A DNA stretch of 64,000 bases, taken from Devosia sp. 2618. Lineage in GTDB: Bacteria; Pseudomonadota; Alphaproteobacteria; Rhizobiales; Devosiaceae. Below, piece by piece: positions 45,758 through 54,477 of the stretch (the first letter of the stretch is position 1; every line of letters begins with the position of its first letter). The DNA lies in NCBI RefSeq assembly GCF_040546815.1, contig NZ_JBEPOO010000001.1:1364001-1428000 (forward strand). The letters are read 5' to 3'. Below the pieces are notes generated by a model. It was not told where the DNA came from and did no database searches. It saw only the letters and a list, made by a program, of their open reading frames with translations. The position numbers were made by a program, and so were the translations under genes.

Positions 45758-47137
45758 ATGCAGGTTACCGAAACCCTCAATGAAGGCCTGAAGCGCAAGC
45801 TGAGCGTGACCATTCCGGCCGCCGACCTCAACACGCGCCTTGGTGCCAAGCTCGCAGAGCTCAAGGGCCAGGCCAACATCAAGGGCTTCCGTCCCGGCAA
45901 GGTTCCGCTGGCGCACATCAAGAAGGTCTATGGCCGTTCTGCCATGTCCGAAGTGATGACCGACGCGATCAACTCGACCGTTTCGGACACGCTGGACGAG
46001 CGCAAGGAACGCGCTGCTGCACAGCCAAAGGTTGACCTGCCAGAAGATCAGGCCGTGATCAACGACGTGCTGGACGGCAAGGCCGACCTGGCATTCGTGG
46101 TGGAATACGAAGTTCTCCCACCGGTTGAGCTGATGAAGCTGGACGGCGTCAAGCTGACCAAGCCAGTTGTCGCGATAACCGACGAAGAACTCGATGCCGA
46201 AGTCAACCGCGTGTTCGCTCAGAACCGTGGATACACCGACAAGGGTGACGGCGGCGTTGTCGAAACCGGCGACCGTCTCGGTCTGTCGTTTGTTGGCAAG
46301 ATCGACGGCAAGGCATTTGATGGCGGCACGTCCGACCATGCTCACCTGACTGTTGGCGCTGGCGAATTCATTCCCGGCTTCGAAGAGCAGCTGGTTGGCA
46401 TGACCAAGGGCGAGACTCGCGAAATCGAAGTCACCTTCCCAGCCGACTACCAGAGCGAAGAACTGGCCGGTAAGAAGGCCACGTTCGAAGTCAACATCCT
46501 GCACGTAGATGGCCCGAACACCGGCGAACTCGACGACGAATTCGCCAAGCGTCTCGGCGTCGAAAACGTCCAGGCCATGCGCGATGCCGTCAAGACCCAG
46601 ATGGAAGCAGCTCTTGCCTCCATGAGCCGCCAGCACGTCAAGCGCCAGATTCTGGATGCTCTCGACGACGGTCACAAGTTCGACGTCCCAGCCCAGCTGG
46701 TCGACGCTGAATTCGACACCATCTGGCAGCGCGTCGAGCACGAAGTGCAGAGCCACGGCCGTTCGTTCGAAGACGAAGGCACGACCGAGGAAGCTGCTCG
46801 CGAGCAGTACCGCAAGATCGCCGAGCGCCGCGTGCGCCTGGGCCTCGTGGTCGCCGAAATCGGCAACCAGAACGAAGTGAACGTGACCGAAGAAGAGCAC
46901 CAGCAGGCGCTCATCGCTGAAGTCCGTCGCTTCCCCGGCCAGGAACAGCAGGTTTATGACTACTACCGCAAGAACCCACAGGCTCTTGCCGGTCTTCGCG
47001 CTCCAGTGTTCGAGAACAAGGTCGTCGACTTTGTTGCCGACAAGGGCGCTATCACCGAAAAGACCATGACCCGCGAAGAACTCGCCAAGCTGATCCAGGC
47101 TGACGAGGACGACGTTCCGGAAGAGCACCACCACTAA
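45758..47137 (+). CDS. tig: Trigger factor
   Basis: Ribosome-associated chaperone with peptidyl-prolyl isomerase activity, the first chaperone met by nascent chains. The 459-residue protein has the ribosome-binding domain with the GFRPGKVP signature (residues 43-50 of MQVTETLNEGLKRKL...), an FKBP-type PPIase domain (about 160-245, VGAGEFIPGFEEQLVGM) and the helical C-terminal domain. It ends in EEHHH, a natural histidine-rich tail. The ATG at 45758 lies 43 bp after tRNA-Leu. A terminator follows, so it is not cotranscribed with clpP, although the order tig..clpP-clpX..lon..hup is the usual one. Confidence 0.97.
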   Translation: MQVTETLNEGLKRKLSVTIPAADLNTRLGAKLAELKGQANIKGFRPGKVPLAHIKKVYGRSAMSEVMTDAINSTVSDTLDERKERAAAQPKVDLPEDQAVINDVLDGKADLAFVVEYEVLPPVELMKLDGVKLTKPVVAITDEELDAEVNRVFAQNRGYTDKGDGGVVETGDRLGLSFVGKIDGKAFDGGTSDHAHLTVGAGEFIPGFEEQLVGMTKGETREIEVTFPADYQSEELAGKKATFEVNILHVDGPNTGELDDEFAKRLGVENVQAMRDAVKTQMEAALASMSRQHVKRQILDALDDGHKFDVPAQLVDAEFDTIWQRVEHEVQSHGRSFEDEGTTEEAAREQYRKIAERRVRLGLVVAEIGNQNEVNVTEEEHQQALIAEVRRFPGQEQQVYDYYRKNPQALAGLRAPVFENKVVDFVADKGAITEKTMTREELAKLIQADEDDVPEEHHH

Positions 47138-47163
47138 GATCGGTGATCTGACCTAAAGTTTTG

Positions 47164-47195
47164 AAAGCCGCCCAGAAATGGGCGGCTTTTTTATT
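47164..47195 (+). terminator. Rho-independent terminator of tig
   Basis: A 10-bp stem aaagccgccc/gggcggcttt with loop agaaat, followed by a T-run and ttatt. Confidence 0.92.
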
Positions 47196-47225
47196 ATTCT
47201 GGCACCACCTAGGGCTCACCCACGA

Positions 47226-47300
47226 CGTCATTCCCGCGAATGCGGGAATCCCCCTTTTTGTGGCTCTGGAAGGGAGGTTCCCGCTTTCGCGGGAATGACG
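47226..47300. repeat. REP-like palindromic element, family D
   Basis: 75 bp. Arms cgtcattcccgcgaatgcgg and a right end ccgctttcgcgggaatgacg; each end contains its own small hairpin. It lies between tig and the NAD(P)HX repair gene. A related design is at 50660-50743. Confidence 0.75.
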
Positions 47301-47340
47301 CAGTGCATAAGCATAAACAACGTAACTCCGGAAACTATTC

Positions 47341-48816
47341 ATGACCCAGTCCAACGCCGACATTCTGCTCACACCCCGCCAGATGGGCGAGGCCGACAGG
47401 TTGGCGGTGGAGGGCGGCACCAAGTCGCTCAAGCTGATGGAGGCCGCTGGCAAGGCGGTCGTGGAGGCCATTGTCGAGCGCTACTACCAGCGCTCCGTGC
47501 TGGTCCTGTGCGGCACCGGCAATAATGGCGGCGACGGCTTTGTGGTGGCCCGCCTGCTCAAGCAGAAGGGCTGGCCCGTCCAGCTCCGACTCATCGGCGA
47601 CGCAACCGCCCTCAAGGGCGATGCCGCCGCCGTGGCCCAGCAATGGACCGGCCGCCTTGTCGCGCCGACTGCCAATGACATCGAATCGGCTGACCTGATC
47701 GTCGACGCTCTGCTCGGCGCGGGGCTCGATCGCGACATTGAAGGCGACTTCGCTGCCATCATCGACGCCACCAATGCCAGTTCGCGCCCGGTCGTCAGCA
47801 TAGACGTCCCCAGCGGCATAGATGGCTCCACGGGCGCCGTACGCGGCGTGGCGATGGTTGCCGATATGACGGTCACCTTCTTCCGCCTCAAGCCCGGCCA
47901 CCTGTTGCAGCCGGGCCGCGAACACAGCGGCGAAACCGTGCTCGCCGATATCGGCATTGCCGAAACCGTCCTCGACACCATCGCCGCCGATTGCTGGCAG
48001 AACACGCCAAGCCTGTGGTCCATCCCGGTCGCTAGGCAGGAAAACAACAAGTTCGACCGCGGCCATTGCGTCGTCGTCTCCGGTGGCCCGCTGCAGACCG
48101 GCGCCGCGCGCCTCGCCGCCATGGGCGCATTCCGGGTCGGGGCAGGGCTGGTGTCGCTCACAGGCTCCAGGGGGGCACTGGCGGTCCACGCCGTCCATGT
48201 CACCGCCGTCATGCTCAAGCCCGCCGAAAACAAGGCCGAACTAGCGGACCTCCTCGCCGACAAGCGGATCAAGTCCGCCGTGCTCGGCCCAGCGCTGGGC
48301 GTTGGCGAAAGTACGCGGGATTATGTTCTGGCTGCTCTCAATTCCGGCGCGGCAACCGTTCTCGACGCCGATGCCATCACCAGCTTTGCCGGTTCTGCCG
48401 AAGCCCTCTTCGCCGCCATCAAGTCAAACCCGGACCGCCCGGTCGTCCTCACCCCACACGAGGGCGAGTTTCAGCGTCTGTTCGGCGACGTTCCCGGCGG
48501 AAAACTCGACCGCGCCCGTGCCGCTGCCAACCATTCCGGCGCCATCATCGTCCTCAAGGGCAGCGACACCGTCATCGCCAGCCCCGACGGGCGCGCCGCC
48601 ATTAACGCCAATGCCCCCGCATGGCTTGGCACAGCCGGATCAGGCGACGTGCTGGCGGGCGTTATCGCCGGTTTGATGGGGCAGGGCATGCACGGCTGGG
48701 AAGCCGCCTGCGCCGGCGTCTGGCTCCACGCCGAAGCCGCCAACCGCTTCGGCGGCCCCGGCCTCATCAGCGAGGATTTGCCACTGCTGATCCCAGGGGT
48801 ATTGGCTAGTTTGTAA
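47341..48816 (+). CDS. nnrD: Bifunctional NAD(P)HX epimerase / ADP-dependent dehydratase
   Basis: Repairs hydrated NADH and NADPH, which form spontaneously and inhibit dehydrogenases. The 491-residue fusion has an N-terminal epimerase (YjeF_N, about 10-210: [30 protein letters not shown]) and a C-terminal ribokinase-like dehydratase (about 225-490: [44 protein letters not shown]). The fused form is the common bacterial arrangement (also called Nnr). It starts 41 bp after the family D repeat and has no obvious operon partner. Confidence 0.94.
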   Translation: MTQSNADILLTPRQMGEADRLAVEGGTKSLKLMEAAGKAVVEAIVERYYQRSVLVLCGTGNNGGDGFVVARLLKQKGWPVQLRLIGDATALKGDAAAVAQQWTGRLVAPTANDIESADLIVDALLGAGLDRDIEGDFAAIIDATNASSRPVVSIDVPSGIDGSTGAVRGVAMVADMTVTFFRLKPGHLLQPGREHSGETVLADIGIAETVLDTIAADCWQNTPSLWSIPVARQENNKFDRGHCVVVSGGPLQTGAARLAAMGAFRVGAGLVSLTGSRGALAVHAVHVTAVMLKPAENKAELADLLADKRIKSAVLGPALGVGESTRDYVLAALNSGAATVLDADAITSFAGSAEALFAAIKSNPDRPVVLTPHEGEFQRLFGDVPGGKLDRARAAANHSGAIIVLKGSDTVIASPDGRAAINANAPAWLGTAGSGDVLAGVIAGLMGQGMHGWEAACAGVWLHAEAANRFGGPGLISEDLPLLIPGVLASL

Positions 48817-48835
48817 CCGCCCGCCCCGGAGCCGT

Positions 48836-49013
48836 TATCCTGAGCCCGTCGAAGGACGAGGTCGAGCGAGTGGCGGTCCCTGTGCCACGCCCTCGTGGTT
48901 CGAGGGTCGCTACGCTCCCACCTCACCATGAGGACTACTAGAACACCGCATTTTCGGTAGCCCTCATGGTGAGGTGCGAGGCCCTTGCCGACCCTCGAAC
49001 CACGAGGGCGTGC
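48836..49013. repeat. REP-like cluster, family A (two units)
   Basis: Unit 1 (about 48836-48934) runs from ttatcctgagcccgtcgaag to cacctcaccatgaggac. Unit 2 (about 48961-49013) starts ccctcatggtgaggtgcgag and ends ctcgaaccacgagggcg. The units are inverted relative to each other between the nnr stop and the convergent P450 stop. Confidence 0.7.
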
Positions 49014-49016
49014 CCT

Positions 49017-50273
49017 CTAACGCCAGCTCACCATCAGCTTCTCCAGCCCGTGGAAATGATAAACGTCATTATACCGCGGCTCCTCGGCCAATTTTAGCTT
49101 CGGCAAGCGCCGGAATAGCTCGCTGAACGCCACCTGCAGCTCGATCCGCGCCAAAGGTGCGCCGATACAAAAATGTATCCCCGCGCCAAAGCTCACATTG
49201 GCGCCATCGGTGCGGAATGGATCAAAACTGTTGGCATTGGCAAAGCGCGCCGGGTCGCGGTTGGCGGCGCCCAGCATCAGGCCCACCACGTCGCCCTTGC
49301 GCAACTGGATGCCCTCATAGTCGAGGTCGCTCAGCGCGTAGCGGGTGAACATATGCAGCGGCGCATCGAAGCGCAGGCATTCTTCCACCGTCGCCGCCGT
49401 CTGCTCTTCGCTTGAGAAAAGCGTAACCGGATCGATACCGCTCTGCAGGATAGATTTGACGCCATTGCCGGTGGTGTGGACCGTCGCCTCATGCCCGGCA
49501 TTGAGCAGCAGGATGGCGGTCGACATCACCTCTTCGTCGCTCAGCTTGTCGCCGCCACGATCCGAAGTCAGCATGTGGCTCAGCAAATCCTCGCGCGGGC
49601 TTTTGCGCCGGTCGACGATTGAATCGGCGATGAAATCCATGAAATCCTGCGACGCCTCGTTGGCATCCAGCTCGGTTTCGTGGCTGACGCCAAACATATA
49701 CATGGCCACCATCCGGTTCGACCACGCCAGCAATTGCGGCGCGCTTTCGGCCGGCAGCCCAATCATTTCGGCAATGATGATGGCCGGGATCGGCGCGGCG
49801 AATGCCTTGATCAGATCGACCGAATCCTCGCCCTCGAACGCGTCGATCATTTCATTGGCCAGCTTGACGATGCGCGGCCGCAGCTGCTCGACATGCCGTG
49901 ACACAAACGCCCGGTTCACCAGCGTGCGCAGCCGCGTATGCGCCGGCGGCTCGAGATTGAGCAGCGAATGCTTCTCGGTCAGATCAAACGAGGCCACATG
50001 CGGCTTGGGCTCGGGCATGCCCAGCTCTTCGCGCGTCGCCACATGCAAAATCTCGCGACCAAAGCGTTTGTCGCGGAGCAGGGCGCTGACCTCCTTGAAC
50101 CCGGCAAAGCACCAATGGCCATACTGATCCCAAAAGAATGTCGGGTTGCTCGCATGCTGCCGGTCGTAGAACGCATAGGGGTTTTGAAAGAAGGCCGGGT
50201 CGCGCGGATCGGCGCTGGCGCGGCGGTTTTCAGGAACGTTTTCGATCGGCTTGAGCTGTAAAATGGCGGCCAT
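49017..50273 (-). CDS. Cytochrome P450 (class I bacterial type)
   Basis: A soluble P450 of about 418 residues with all usual motifs: I-helix LLNAGHEATVHT (oxygen activation), K-helix EECLR, and heme loop VSFGAGIHFCIGAPLAR with the thiolate cysteine. The block LNLEPPAHTRLRTLVNRAF is typical of the CYP107-like bacterial group. No ferredoxin or reductase gene is adjacent and the substrate is unknown. The ATG at 50273 was chosen over a GTG at 50306; neither has a strong ribosome site. Its I-helix makes a useful contrast with the P450 at 35.5-36.7 kb. Confidence 0.92.
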   Translation of the reverse strand: MAAILQLKPIENVPENRRASADPRDPAFFQNPYAFYDRQHASNPTFFWDQYGHWCFAGFKEVSALLRDKRFGREILHVATREELGMPEPKPHVASFDLTEKHSLLNLEPPAHTRLRTLVNRAFVSRHVEQLRPRIVKLANEMIDAFEGEDSVDLIKAFAAPIPAIIIAEMIGLPAESAPQLLAWSNRMVAMYMFGVSHETELDANEASQDFMDFIADSIVDRRKSPREDLLSHMLTSDRGGDKLSDEEVMSTAILLLNAGHEATVHTTGNGVKSILQSGIDPVTLFSSEEQTAATVEECLRFDAPLHMFTRYALSDLDYEGIQLRKGDVVGLMLGAANRDPARFANANSFDPFRTDGANVSFGAGIHFCIGAPLARIELQVAFSELFRRLPKLKLAEEPRYNDVYHFHGLEKLMVSWR

Positions 50274-50402
50274 GAGCGAGGGGTAACCGATATAGTAATT
50301 GGACACCCGACATTACGAGGTCGCAATCGCAATGCAATCGGCGGCTTGCCCTTGTGGGAAAAATCGCTAGTTGAGTGGGAACGAGCCAAGGAGTGCCGAG
50401 AC

Positions 50403-50633
50403 GTGAGCGACCTGACCCTGAGCCAAGCCATCGACAACATCTATGCGTCGATCAAGAACAACAACGAGGATCTGGACACCCATATCGCTGCGCTTAAGGC
50501 CGCGATGACCGCCGAAGGCGCCAAGGAAGCGGTGTTCGAGCCGTCCAAGCTGGCGCAGGGCAATCGCCAGGGCCGCAAGATCATGCAGGCCTATTTCAAG
50601 AAAAAAGGCGTCGCAGTCAGCTTTTCGGCTTAA
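50403..50633 (+). CDS. Small conserved-looking hypothetical protein (76 residues)
   Basis: The product starts (V)SDLTLSQAIDNIYASIKNN from a GTG at 50403 with an aaggag site 10 bp upstream; the frame is open from a TTG at 50346 that lacks such a site. The protein is helical and charged, ends in a basic stretch (NRQGRKIMQAYFKKKGVAVSF), and has no cysteines, signal or membrane segment. The basic C-terminal part could bind nucleic acid, but that is a guess. It is divergent from the P450 gene. Confidence 0.65.
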   Translation: MSDLTLSQAIDNIYASIKNNNEDLDTHIAALKAAMTAEGAKEAVFEPSKLAQGNRQGRKIMQAYFKKKGVAVSFSA

Positions 50634-50659
50634 AGGGATCGGCTACTTTTCCCCCGTCT

Positions 50660-50743
50660 CCGTCATTGCCCGGCTTGTCCGGGCAATCCATGCTGCAGTG
50701 TGTGGAGAGATATGGATTACCCGGACGAGCCGGGTAATGACGG
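50660..50743. repeat. REP-like palindromic element, family D variant
   Basis: 84 bp from ccgtcattgcccggcttgtc to its near reverse complement ending gccgggtaatgacgg; each arm contains a small hairpin. It lies in the 376-bp gap between the 76-residue gene and clpP. Confidence 0.75.
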
Positions 50744-50818
50744 TGGCTTTAGGGTCGGCTGTCCATTTGTCGAAAGTGATGCGCATTCACCTTCCGAAGA
50801 CTAGTCCGGCTTCCGCTA

Positions 50819-50846
50819 TTGAAGCTCGCCCCAATGCAGCCTATCT
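50819..50846 (+). promoter_or_regulatory. Candidate heat-shock-like promoter of clpP
   Basis: TTGAAG, a 16-base spacer and CTATCT lie about 165 bp before clpP and resemble the alphaproteobacterial RpoH pattern only roughly. The rest of 50744-51009 shows nothing I recognise. Confidence 0.25.
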
Positions 50847-51009
50847 GTGCCTTTACCGCACGTTAAGGCGGCGCAGTCTGCAATCGGCCAGTCGCGCTGA
50901 TTCGAAATTTCGACACGACCCCGCACTATGGATGTCCGAGTGCATGGGTTATGTTTCAACTGAAGACGGCTAGCCCGGTCCGCGACCCGGCACAGCAAAG
51001 GGGCATCAC

Positions 51010-51639
51010 ATGCGGGATCCGCACGATACTTACATGAATACGCTCGTTCCCATGGTGGTCGAGCAGTCCAATCGGGGCGAACGCGCCTTCGATATCTATT
51101 CGCGCCTGCTGCGCGAACGCATCATTTTCGTGACCAGCGTTGTCGAAGACAACATGGCGTCGCTGATCGTGGCACAGCTCCTGTTCCTCGAATCAGAGAA
51201 CCCGAAGAAGGAAATCTCGCTCTACATCAATTCGCCTGGCGGCGTTGTGACAGCTGGTTTGTCGATTTATGACACCATGCAGTTCATCCGCGCACCAGTC
51301 GCAACGATGGTGATGGGACAGGCCGCCTCCATGGGTTCGCTCCTGCTCGCAGCCGGTGAAGCCGGCATGCGTACGGCTCTGCCAAACGCGCGCGTCATGG
51401 TCCACCAGCCTTCCGGCGGCTTCCAGGGTCAGGTCACTGACATCCTGATTCATGCCAAGGAAGTCGAGGGCTTAAAGCGTCGTCTTAATCAGATTTATGA
51501 GAAGCATACCGGCCGTACCTACGAGGAAATCGAGAACGCTCTTGAGCGCGATCGCTTCCTGTCGCCGGAAGAAGCCAAGACCTTTGGCCTCATCGATACC
51601 GTGTGGGACAAGCGCCCCGTACCGGAGACTCAGGGCTGA
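51010..51639 (+). CDS. clpP: ATP-dependent Clp protease proteolytic subunit
   Basis: Serine protease subunit that forms the tetradecameric chamber used with ClpX or ClpA. The 209-residue protein has the catalytic serine in [11 protein letters not shown], the histidine in [12 protein letters not shown] and the aspartate in the conserved C-terminal third (near [12 protein letters not shown]). The ATG at 51010 is preceded by aaagggg. Its N-terminal segment [23 protein letters not shown] is canonical. clpX lies 172 bp downstream on the same strand, with a hairpin between them that may tune their ratio. Confidence 0.97.
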   Translation: MRDPHDTYMNTLVPMVVEQSNRGERAFDIYSRLLRERIIFVTSVVEDNMASLIVAQLLFLESENPKKEISLYINSPGGVVTAGLSIYDTMQFIRAPVATMVMGQAASMGSLLLAAGEAGMRTALPNARVMVHQPSGGFQGQVTDILIHAKEVEGLKRRLNQIYEKHTGRTYEEIENALERDRFLSPEEAKTFGLIDTVWDKRPVPETQG

Positions 51640-51700
51640 TTGACCTGCGTTAAGCACATTGCCGATGCGCCGTGGACTGTGATCCGCGCGCAATTGCACC

Positions 51701-51734
51701 AAGCCGGATCGATCTTTAGGATCGGTTCGGCTTA
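51701..51734 (+). terminator. Imperfect hairpin between clpP and clpX
   Basis: aagccggatcgatc pairs with gatcggttcggctt with two mismatches around tttag, followed by agactttgttt. It could be a partial terminator or processing site. Confidence 0.4.
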
Positions 51735-51811
51735 GACTTTGTTTATGCCTTCAGCGTTACCGTTTTAGATGACGCTGAATTTTGGAGGCCCTTGCCTCCG
51801 GGAGTGACAGG

Positions 51812-53089
51812 ATGTCCAAAGAGACAACGAACGGCGAAACCTCAAAGAACACGCTTTATTGCTCGTTCTGCGGGAAATCCCAGCATGAGGTTCGCAAGCT
51901 GATCGCCGGTCCGACCGTGTTCATCTGTGATGAATGCGTCGAGCTGTGCATGGACATCATCCGCGAAGAGAACAAGACCTCGATGGTCAAGTCCTCCGAT
52001 GGCGTGCCGACCCCTGCAGAAATCTGCAAGGTGCTCGACGATTACGTTATCGGCCAGTTCCGCGCCAAGCGCGTGCTCTCCGTGGCCGTCCACAACCACT
52101 ACAAGCGCCTGCACCATTCGTCCAAGAACCAGGATATCGAACTTTCCAAGTCGAACATCCTGCTGATCGGGCCAACCGGTTCGGGCAAGACGCTGCTGGC
52201 TCAGACGCTGGCTCGCATTCTGGATGTGCCATTCACCATGGCCGATGCCACCACGCTGACCGAAGCCGGCTATGTCGGCGAGGACGTGGAAAACATCATC
52301 CTCAAGCTCCTGCAGTCTGCCGACTACAACGTCGAAAAGGCCCAGCGCGGCATCGTCTACATCGACGAAGTCGACAAGATCTCCCGCAAGTCCGACAATC
52401 CGTCGATCACCCGCGACGTTTCGGGCGAAGGCGTGCAGCAGGCTCTGCTCAAGATCATGGAAGGCACCGTGGCTTCCGTTCCGCCCCAGGGCGGTCGCAA
52501 GCACCCACAGCAGGAATTCCTGCAGGTGGACACGACCAATATCCTGTTCATCTGCGGCGGCGCCTTTGCTGGTCTCGAAAAGATCATCTCGGCACGCGGC
52601 GAAGGCTCGGGCATTGGCTTTGCGGCTACCGTCAAGGACCCCAACGACCGTCGCGTCGGTCAGGTTCTGGCTGACGTTGCCCCCGAAGATCTCGTTCGTT
52701 TCGGCCTGATCCCGGAATTCATCGGTCGTCTGCCAGTTCTGGCAACGCTCGAAGACCTGGACATCGCCGCCCTGATCGAAATTCTGACCGCCCCGAAGAA
52801 CGCTCTGGTGCGCCAGTACCAGCGCCTGTTCCAGATGGAAGAAGTCGAACTGACCTTCCACGAGGACGCTCTCAAGGCGATCGCCGAGAAGGCCATCGAA
52901 CGCAAGACCGGCGCCCGTGGCCTCCGCTCGATCATGGAAGCGATCCTGCTCGACACCATGTACGATCTGCCATCGCTTGAAGGCGTCGAAGAAGTGGTGA
53001 TCTCGGAAGAAGTGGTAAAGGGCAAGGACGTCCGCCCGCTCTACATCTACTCCGAGCGCAAGAAAGACGAAGAGCCGGCATCGGCTTAA
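51812..53089 (+). CDS. clpX: ATP-dependent Clp protease ATP-binding subunit ClpX
   Basis: AAA+ unfoldase that feeds tagged proteins to ClpP. The 425-residue protein has the N-terminal zinc-binding domain ([10 protein letters not shown] and [10 protein letters not shown]), Walker [16 protein letters not shown], Walker [11 protein letters not shown], the pore loop AGYVGED and the IGF-type loop that docks on ClpP ([10 protein letters not shown]). The ATG at 51812 has a ggag site; the frame opens at 51782 without one. It is followed by a strong terminator. Confidence 0.97.
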   Translation: MSKETTNGETSKNTLYCSFCGKSQHEVRKLIAGPTVFICDECVELCMDIIREENKTSMVKSSDGVPTPAEICKVLDDYVIGQFRAKRVLSVAVHNHYKRLHHSSKNQDIELSKSNILLIGPTGSGKTLLAQTLARILDVPFTMADATTLTEAGYVGEDVENIILKLLQSADYNVEKAQRGIVYIDEVDKISRKSDNPSITRDVSGEGVQQALLKIMEGTVASVPPQGGRKHPQQEFLQVDTTNILFICGGAFAGLEKIISARGEGSGIGFAATVKDPNDRRVGQVLADVAPEDLVRFGLIPEFIGRLPVLATLEDLDIAALIEILTAPKNALVRQYQRLFQMEEVELTFHEDALKAIAEKAIERKTGARGLRSIMEAILLDTMYDLPSLEGVEEVVISEEVVKGKDVRPLYIYSERKKDEEPASA

Positions 53090-53110
53090 GTTTTTCGCAG
53101 CTGAAATTGA

Positions 53111-53142
53111 AAACGCCGGGCCTTGAGCCCGGCGTTTTTGTT
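53111..53142 (+). terminator. Rho-independent terminator of clpX
   Basis: An 11-bp stem aaacgccgggc/gcccggcgttt with loop cttga, followed by ttgttttt. Confidence 0.92.
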
Positions 53143-53163
53143 TTTGGGGTCTGGGTCAGGAAG

Positions 53164-53289
53164 AAAGAATACCCCCACCTAACCTCCCCTGAAAAAGGGG
53201 AGGAACTCTCCCTGTGTTCGTATGAGATCCCCCCCCAACCACCGCCCGAATTCCTCCCCCTATCAGGGGGAGGCGAGGTGGGGGTACTC
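53164..53289. repeat. REPIN-like element, family B (copy 3)
   Basis: About 126 bp. Left end aaagaatacccccacctaac with a ctcccctgaaaaaggggag hairpin; right end cctatcagggggaggcgagg followed by tgggggtact. It lies between the convergent clpX and citrate synthase genes. Confidence 0.82.
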
Positions 53290-53312
53290 CAATCCCTCAA
53301 TGATGCCCAAAC

Positions 53313-54395
53313 CTAAGCCGCCACTCTCCCCACCGGCCCCACATAAACCGACTGCGGCCGGATCAACCGCCCCCCAATGGCCTGCTCCCGCGCATGCGCA
53401 ATCCACCCGCCAACCCGCCCCATGGCAAAAACACACGTAAACGCCTCCCTCGGAAACCCTAGCGCCTCCAGCAGCAGCGCGGTATAAAACTCCACATTGG
53501 TATCGAGCGCCCGATCCGGCTTCTTGCGCTTCAGCAAGTCGAGGGCCGCCGCTTCGATGCCTTCCGCCAGCGCCAGCCGGGCAGGGTCAATCGCCCCCGA
53601 TACTGCGAGCAGTCGTACCGCGCCCTTGAGCGCATCGGCCCGAGGATCGCGCACGCGATAGACCCGATGCCCAAATCCCATCAGCCGCTCACCCCGCGCC
53701 AGCGCATCATCGAGCCACGCCGTTGCATTGTCGGGCGTTCCAACCCCATCGAGCATATCAAGCACCGGGCCGGGCGCCCCGCCATGCAGCGGCCCCTTGA
53801 GGGCCCCCAAAGCCGCCACCACCGACGAGGTCAGCCCCGACTGCGTCGACGCCACCACCCGCGCCACAAAGGTCGAGGCGTTGAGGCCATGGTCCGCCAC
53901 GGTCACCAGATAACGATCCAGCGCCGCCACCTGCTGCGCCACCGGCGCCGTGCCATGCAGCATGGTCAGAATATCTTCGGCATGGGACAGCGCCGCGTTC
54001 GGTGGCACCAGCGCCTCGCCGGCCCGCAGGCGCAACAGTCCCGCCGTGAACACACCGGGGCCGGCGACCAGCTTCAGCGCTGCATCGGTGTCATCGCCAT
54101 CCGGTAGGCGCGCCAGCAGGGCCCGCAGCCCATCCACCGGCGATAGCGCCAGCAGGTCCGCATCGACCGCCTGCAGATGGTGGAATACCTCCACCCGCGC
54201 CGCGCCAAGAGCCGCCCGCATATTCGCCGGCATGTCCAGAAACCCGTCAAACAACAGCTCCAGCACGTCCTCGTAGCGGCTGGACTTGACCAGTTCGTCC
54301 AGCGACACGCCCCGGACGATCAACCGCCCGTTCTTTCCGTCAACATCGGACAACACCGTTTCGGCGGCAACTACGTCTTCAAGACCACTGCTCAT
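53313..54395 (-). CDS. Citrate synthase-family protein (1 of 2)
   Basis: 360 residues of the citrate/2-methylcitrate synthase family, which condenses acetyl- or propionyl-CoA with oxaloacetate. Active-site blocks: VADHGLNASTFVARV (first His), GPLHGGAPGPVLDML (second His), MGFGHRVYRVRDPRA (oxaloacetate arginine) and NVEFYTALLLEALG, where Glu occupies the place of the usual catalytic Asp. Such short family members are often secondary or methylcitrate enzymes; a full-length gltA would be elsewhere. The ATG at 54395 has an aaaggagag site. It is divergent from the HTH-fused paralogue across 82 bp. Confidence 0.9.
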   Translation of the reverse strand: MSSGLEDVVAAETVLSDVDGKNGRLIVRGVSLDELVKSSRYEDVLELLFDGFLDMPANMRAALGAARVEVFHHLQAVDADLLALSPVDGLRALLARLPDGDDTDAALKLVAGPGVFTAGLLRLRAGEALVPPNAALSHAEDILTMLHGTAPVAQQVAALDRYLVTVADHGLNASTFVARVVASTQSGLTSSVVAALGALKGPLHGGAPGPVLDMLDGVGTPDNATAWLDDALARGERLMGFGHRVYRVRDPRADALKGAVRLLAVSGAIDPARLALAEGIEAAALDLLKRKKPDRALDTNVEFYTALLLEALGFPREAFTCVFAMGRVGGWIAHAREQAIGGRLIRPQSVYVGPVGRVAA

Positions 54396-54440
54396 CACGC
54401 TCTCCTTTGGCTTGTTGCCATAGAAGGTAGGCGTGCTAAC

Positions 54441-54470
54441 ATTGACGTCAATCTTGACCAATTGGATCAA
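54441..54470. promoter_or_regulatory. Palindromic operator candidate between the two citrate synthase genes
   Basis: ATTGACGTCAAT (54441-54452) is a perfect 12-bp palindrome. It is followed by the imperfect dyad TTGACCAATTGGATCAA (54454-54470). Both overlap the only plausible -35 regions of the two divergent genes (TTGACG on each strand). The likely ligand is the helix-turn-helix domain of the adjacent protein. Confidence 0.5.
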
Positions 54471-54477
54471 TATCAAC

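Noticed and set aside
47123..47137. Trigger factor C-terminal HHH as a cloning tag
   Set aside because: The codons run on naturally from the conserved C-terminal region and a native terminator follows; histidine-rich tails occur in this protein.
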